Source: Opitutia bacterium UBA957 (GTDB taxonomy: Bacteria > Verrucomicrobiota > Verrucomicrobiia > Opitutales > UBA953). Taken from it: a stretch of DNA of 9,294 nt. This document shows, in pieces, positions 6,719-9,294 of the stretch. Positions within the stretch are counted from its first letter, which is position 1; every line of letters starts with the position of its first letter. The notes below the pieces were generated by a model, which was given only the letters and a program-made list of their open reading frames with translations, made no database searches and was not told the origin of the DNA. The stretch lies in the NCBI GenBank assembly GCA_002293065.1, contig DBCN01000063.1, positions 56,067 through 65,360 on the forward strand, written 5' to 3'. The translations under genes were made by a program, and so were the position numbers.

Positions 6719-7447
6719 ATGATCGTCTATCCCGCCATCGACATCCGCGGCGGTCGCTGCGTACGCCTGAGCCAAGGCCGCGACGACGCGCGCACGAACT
6801 ATTACGAAGACCCGGTCGAACCGGCCGTGCAGTTCGCCCAAGCCGGGGCGGAATGGATTCACGTCGTCGACCTCGACGGCGCCTTCGGCGGCGCCCCGCT
6901 CAACCTGGCGACGCTCGCCCGCATCGCCCAGCTCGGACCCAAGGTCCAGTTCGGGGGCGGCATGCGCGACCGCGCCGTCGCGGAAGCCGCTTACGCGGCC
7001 GGCGCCAGCCGCGTCGTCATCGGCACCCGCGCCGCGACCGACCCCGCCTTCCTCCGCGAGATGGCCCAGGCCCACGGCCCGCGCCTCGCCGTCGGGATCG
7101 ACGCCAAGGACGGCCTCGTCGCCGTCAAAGGCTGGACGGCCGTGACCGCCCTGCAGGCCACCGATTTCGCCAAGGCAGCCGGCGAGCTCGGCGTCTCGAC
7201 GGTGATCTACACCGACATCGCGACCGACGGCATGCTGACCGGCCCGAATTGGAACTCCCTCGAAGCGGTGCTCAAGGCCTGCCCGTGCGGCGTCATCGCT
7301 TCCGGTGGCGTGGCGGGAGCCGAAGACGTGCGGCGGCTCGGCCAGTTGTCCAAAGCCTACCCGAACCTCGTTGGGGCCATCGTCGGCAAGGCCCTCTACG
7401 AAGGCCGTTGCGATGTCGCCGGCCTCTTGGTCGCGGCGCGCGGCTAA
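6719..7447 (+). CDS. hisA: Phosphoribosylformimino-AICAR-ribotide isomerase (HisA)
   Basis: HisA performs the Amadori rearrangement of ProFAR to PRFAR in histidine biosynthesis. The 242-residue product is a standard (beta/alpha)8 barrel of usual length. Catalytic Asp8 lies in YPAIDIRGGRCVRL (4-17); the second catalytic Asp170 lies in YTDIATDGML (164-173). Phosphate-binding glycine loops are at FGGGMRD (78-84) with IGTRA (101-105) and at SGGV (195-198) with VGKALYEGR (222-230). VVDLDGA (49-55) is also characteristic, and the GWT motif at 138-140 favours HisA over the related HisF. The gene follows clpX by 4 bases, so histidine synthesis seems tied to the protease transcript; no Shine-Dalgarno at normal distance is seen (AAGGG is 11 bases away). 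Other his genes are not adjacent except hisD, about 1.2 kb downstream beyond two envelope genes. Its stop lies 3 bases from that of the convergent lipoprotein gene. Confidence 0.97.
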   Translation: MIVYPAIDIRGGRCVRLSQGRDDARTNYYEDPVEPAVQFAQAGAEWIHVVDLDGAFGGAPLNLATLARIAQLGPKVQFGGGMRDRAVAEAAYAAGASRVVIGTRAATDPAFLREMAQAHGPRLAVGIDAKDGLVAVKGWTAVTALQATDFAKAAGELGVSTVIYTDIATDGMLTGPNWNSLEAVLKACPCGVIASGGVAGAEDVRRLGQLSKAYPNLVGAIVGKALYEGRCDVAGLLVAARG

Positions 7448-7458
7448 AGCTTAGCGCG
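7439..7458. terminator. Hairpin spanning both convergent stop codons
   Basis: GCTAA (7443-7447) pairs with TTAGC (7451-7455) across a 3-base loop. Past a bulged G at 7442, CGC (7439-7441) pairs with GCG (7456-7458), giving 8 base pairs in all. The stem contains the stop codons of hisA and of the opposing lipoprotein gene. It might act as a bidirectional terminator, but neither side carries a U-tract, so the role is uncertain. Confidence 0.3.
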
Positions 7459-7816
7459 GTGGGGTCAACGCCGGGCCATAACCGGCGACGATGCCGTTGA
7501 GCAGACGGACTTCATGCGAGATCGGCGGGACGGCGCGCTTTTCGGCCGCATTCTTCCATCCCCCCAATCCCTTGTTCGCGGCGGCGTATTCCAACTCGGC
7601 CGTCGTCGGCAGCATCCGGTAGTAAAGGGTCTCGGTCGTCCCATCGGCCGCCGCGTCGCTCGGGACACCGAGGAGTTCGATCACCTGCGCGCGGGTATCG
7701 CCGACCTTGATGAGGTGCAACTTGGTCGCGGTGTGGTTGCGCCATTCATCCTCGGGTTGGGCGTTCTGGCAGGCCGTGAAGGTCAGGGTCAAGAGCAGCA
7801 GCGCAAGGATTCGCAT
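7451..7816 (-). CDS. Small predicted lipoprotein with BamE/SmpA-like motif
   Basis: A 121-residue predicted envelope lipoprotein of unknown function. It starts with a short Arg-containing n-region, a leucine-rich core (LALLLLTLTF, 4-13) and the lipobox-like FTAC, making Cys16 the likely lipidated residue; Phe at -3 is less usual than Leu. Residues 38-53 (VGDTRAQVIELLGVPS) resemble the G-x-T-x2-QV-x3-LG-x-P motif of BamE/SmpA/OmlA proteins. However, the mature part of about 106 residues and the rest of the sequence do not establish BamE itself. A tail rich in small residues ends in TPPR. No Shine-Dalgarno precedes the ATG. A promoter candidate just upstream would start transcription at or next to the ATG. 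The gene converges on hisA and diverges from the LolA-like gene. The lipoprotein call is fairly firm; the domain link is tentative. Confidence 0.8.
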   Translation of the reverse strand: MRILALLLLTLTFTACQNAQPEDEWRNHTATKLHLIKVGDTRAQVIELLGVPSDAAADGTTETLYYRMLPTTAELEYAAANKGLGGWKNAAEKRAVPPISHEVRLLNGIVAGYGPALTPPR

Positions 7817-7822
7817 GGGATA

Positions 7823-7851
7823 AACCTAGGCGGCTCGTCCGGCAGGGTCAA
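7823..7851 (-). promoter_or_regulatory. Candidate promoter of the lipoprotein gene
   Basis: On the minus strand TTGACC (7851-7846, 5 of 6) is followed after 17 bases by TAGGTT (7828-7823, 3 of 6). The predicted start of transcription falls at about the A of the ATG at 7816, which would make the message leaderless or nearly so. The -10 match is weak, so this is only a candidate. Confidence 0.3.
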
Positions 7852-7869
7852 TGCCAGCCCGGTTGAAGG

Positions 7870-7893
7870 GGCGGAGGCTTGCCAAGCCCCGCC
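7870..7893. repeat. Strong hairpin in the divergent lipoprotein/LolA-like spacer
   Basis: GGCGG (7870-7874) pairs with CCGCC (7889-7893), and, after one bulged A at 7875, GGCTT (7876-7880) pairs with AAGCC (7884-7888) around the loop GCC. This gives ten GC-rich pairs in 24 bases. It lies between two divergent start codons (7816 and 7918). No U-run follows on either strand, which argues against a terminator; an operator-like dyad or RNA structure is possible. The rest of the 101-base spacer shows only weak promoter-like words. Confidence 0.5.
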
Positions 7894-7917
7894 GCCAAAG
7901 CCATACCCAGAAGCCTT

Positions 7918-8643
7918 ATGGCATCTTTCCGGACCATGCTCGTTTGGCTGGCCTGCGCAACCTGCGCCGCCGCCGCCGAACTCACCCCCACCGAGGTCAT
8001 CGCCAAGGCGCGCGCCGCCCTGGCCGCTGACCCCGCCGCCCTGACGAAGGTCCGCAGCCTCCGATTTGAACTGACGTCCGTCGACGCCGAAGGAAAGCCC
8101 GCGGGCTTCACGCTGCTCGAGGTCAACGCCCCCGACCAACGCTACCAACTCAGCCTCAACGCCAACCGCTCCGTCGAGGAGATCCTCGCGACCAACGGCA
8201 ACGAAGGTTGGCGCAAGTCCACGCAGACGACCCAGATCGGCGTGCTGCGTTCCGAGTTCGTCAGCGTGCTGCGCGACATGGCTTCGAGCGACCTGACCTT
8301 CTTCACCGCGCCGACCGAGCGCCAAGGCGTCGTGAAATCCGCCCCCGCCAGCGAGATCAACGGCCGCCCGCAGGTGGCCGTGGAATACGCCTACAAGAGC
8401 GGCTTCCGCATCATCCGACATTTCGACGCCGCAACCTTCCGGCTGACGGCCACCGACCAGCCCATGCCCGACGGCAAGACGCAACGCCAGTTGGTCACCG
8501 CCACGACCGTCGTCGACGGCATCCTGTTCACGCAGAAGGAAGCCATCCTGATCGACGGCAAGAAAGTCGCCGAGGCGACCTACGAAAAGGTCACCGTGAA
8601 TCCCACGCTGACGCCGGGCCACTTCATCTTCCCGACCCGCTAA
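7918..8643 (+). CDS. Secreted LolA-like (outer-membrane lipoprotein-sorting-like) protein
   Basis: A 241-residue protein predicted to be exported to the periplasm. Residues 1-20 form a signal peptide (MASFR n-region, hydrophobic LVWLACATC core) with probable cleavage at AAA|EL near residue 20. The mature part begins with TPTEVIAKARAAL, then beta-rich segments: RSLRFELTS, a central FRIIRHFDAATF block, DGKTQRQLVTAT with VVDGILFTQKEAILIDGKKV, and a final NPTLTPGHFIFPTR. This ordering of a substrate-fate aspartate strand, 'DG...' and 'N..l....F..P' ending is typical of LolA/LppX-fold proteins of unknown ligand that many genomes label lipoprotein-sorting-like. I chose ATG 7918 over a TTG at 7879 because the signal peptide starts there and AGAAG lies 4 bases upstream. 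The gene is 4 bases before hisD, so the two are probably co-transcribed. True LolA activity is not shown. Confidence 0.75.
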   Translation: MASFRTMLVWLACATCAAAAELTPTEVIAKARAALAADPAALTKVRSLRFELTSVDAEGKPAGFTLLEVNAPDQRYQLSLNANRSVEEILATNGNEGWRKSTQTTQIGVLRSEFVSVLRDMASSDLTFFTAPTERQGVVKSAPASEINGRPQVAVEYAYKSGFRIIRHFDAATFRLTATDQPMPDGKTQRQLVTATTVVDGILFTQKEAILIDGKKVAEATYEKVTVNPTLTPGHFIFPTR

Positions 8644-8647
8644 GCCC

Positions 8648-9294
8648 ATGCCCGTCCTCCCGGCCCACGCCCCCGACTTTCTCGCCCGCCTCCGTGCCTT
8701 CGTCGGCAATGGCGAAGCCGCGACCGACGTCCGCGCCACCGTCGCGGGCATCATCGCCGACGTCCGTGACCGCGGCGATGCCGCCGTGCTCGCCTACACC
8801 AAGAAGTTCGACCGCGCCCAGCTCACCGCGAAGCAGCTGCGCATCCCCGAAGCCCGCCTGCAGCAGGCCGCCCGAGAGCTCGCCCCTGCCAAGCGCAAGG
8901 CCTTCAACGAAGCCGCGCGCTGCGTGACCGACTTCCACCGCCGCACCTTGCCCAAGGGCTGGTCCGCGAAGAACCCGCATGGCGCCACGGTCGGCGAACG
9001 CCACCATGCCATCCGTCGCTGCGGCCTCTACATTCCCGGCGGCCAAGTCCCGCTCGTTTCGACGGTCCTGATGACCGCGCTCCCGGCGAAGGTCGCGGGC
9101 GTGCCCGAGCTCTGCGCCTGCACGCCGCCCGGCCCCGATGGGCAGATCAACCCCGACATCCTGGCGGCGCTTTACCTCTGCGGCATCAAGGAAGTCTACG
9201 CCGTCGGTGGCGTCCAAGCCATCGCCGCCCTCGCGCTCGGGACGAAATCCATCCCTGCCGTCGACAAGGTCTTCGGCCCCGGCAATGCCTACGT
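8648..9294 (+). CDS. hisD: Histidinol dehydrogenase, N-terminal half
   Basis: HisD oxidises L-histidinol to L-histidine in two NAD-dependent steps, the end of histidine biosynthesis. The 215 complete residues in the window represent about half of a usual 430-residue enzyme; the rest runs off the right edge. Signatures seen are RCGLYIPGGQVPLVSTVLM at 124-142, PAKVAGVPELCACTPP at 146-161, and VYAVGGVQAIAALALGTK at 183-200, leading to VDKVFGPGNAY at 205-215 in the NAD-binding region. The zinc ligands and catalytic histidine/glutamate residues lie in the missing half. RGDAAVLAYTKKFD (42-55) is the typical N-terminal block. The ATG at 8648 is the first in frame after the LolA-like stop, 4 bases away, without a Shine-Dalgarno. 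Co-transcription with the LolA-like gene is likely. Confidence 0.97.
   Translation, partial: MPVLPAHAPDFLARLRAFVGNGEAATDVRATVAGIIADVRDRGDAAVLAYTKKFDRAQLTAKQLRIPEARLQQAARELAPAKRKAFNEAARCVTDFHRRTLPKGWSAKNPHGATVGERHHAIRRCGLYIPGGQVPLVSTVLMTALPAKVAGVPELCACTPPGPDGQINPDILAALYLCGIKEVYAVGGVQAIAALALGTKSIPAVDKVFGPGNAY

Noticed and set aside
5374..6720. A 448-codon open frame on the minus strand opposite clpX
   Set aside because: Same effect of codon bias. It tracks the clpX boundaries and has no family-like motif.
7879..7917. TTG start for the LolA-like gene at 7879
   Set aside because: It would put 13 non-signal-like residues (Pro/Ala-rich) ahead of the signal peptide, and it falls inside the strong hairpin.

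Overview
The window is about 9.3 kb of dense, GC-rich bacterial housekeeping DNA. Twelve protein genes are packed with small gaps or overlaps; two of them run off the window edges. Coding regions use mostly G/C-ending codons, most strongly in tig, clpP and clpX. Gene content (class I fumarase, tig-clpP-clpX, envelope lipoproteins, complete outer-envelope logic) points to a Gram-negative heterotroph. The style of the proteins and the scarcity of Shine-Dalgarno sequences suggest a member of the Verrucomicrobiota (Opitutae-like), but this is a guess from pattern, not a demonstrated assignment. No tRNA, rRNA, CRISPR array, insertion sequence or phage gene was seen, and there is no gene-free stretch longer than about 115 bases.

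Left arm (1-2777, minus strand). Reading leftward from 2777: pgsA (phosphatidylglycerophosphate synthase), pgpA (phosphatidylglycerophosphate phosphatase), a YgfZ/GcvT-type Fe-S maintenance protein, then the first 253 residues of a single-chain class I fumarase. pgsA/pgpA overlap as ATGA and pgpA/ygfZ as TGATG, so the first three form a translationally coupled unit. The first two genes make consecutive steps of phosphatidylglycerol synthesis, and the last two pair a putative Fe-S repair factor with a [4Fe-4S] enzyme.

Centre (2832-7447, plus strand). coaD (coenzyme A synthesis) starts divergently from pgsA, 54 bases away. After a 113-base gap with two small dyads comes the proteostasis cluster tig-clpP-clpX, followed 4 bases later by hisA. 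A good sigma70-like promoter candidate at the very end of tig could give clpP-clpX-hisA its own transcription. The trigger factor appears to have substituted residues in its prolyl isomerase pocket.

Right arm (7451-9294). A small minus-strand lipoprotein (BamE/SmpA-like motif) converges on hisA with only 3 bases between stop codons, and diverges from a plus-strand periplasmic LolA-like protein. The 101-base divergent spacer carries a strong hairpin. The LolA-like gene is 4 bases upstream of hisD (partial), so two envelope genes sit between hisA and hisD.

No convincing undescribed system is present. The least understood parts are the lipoprotein/LolA-like pair and its control region. Everything here was read by eye, with no database search.
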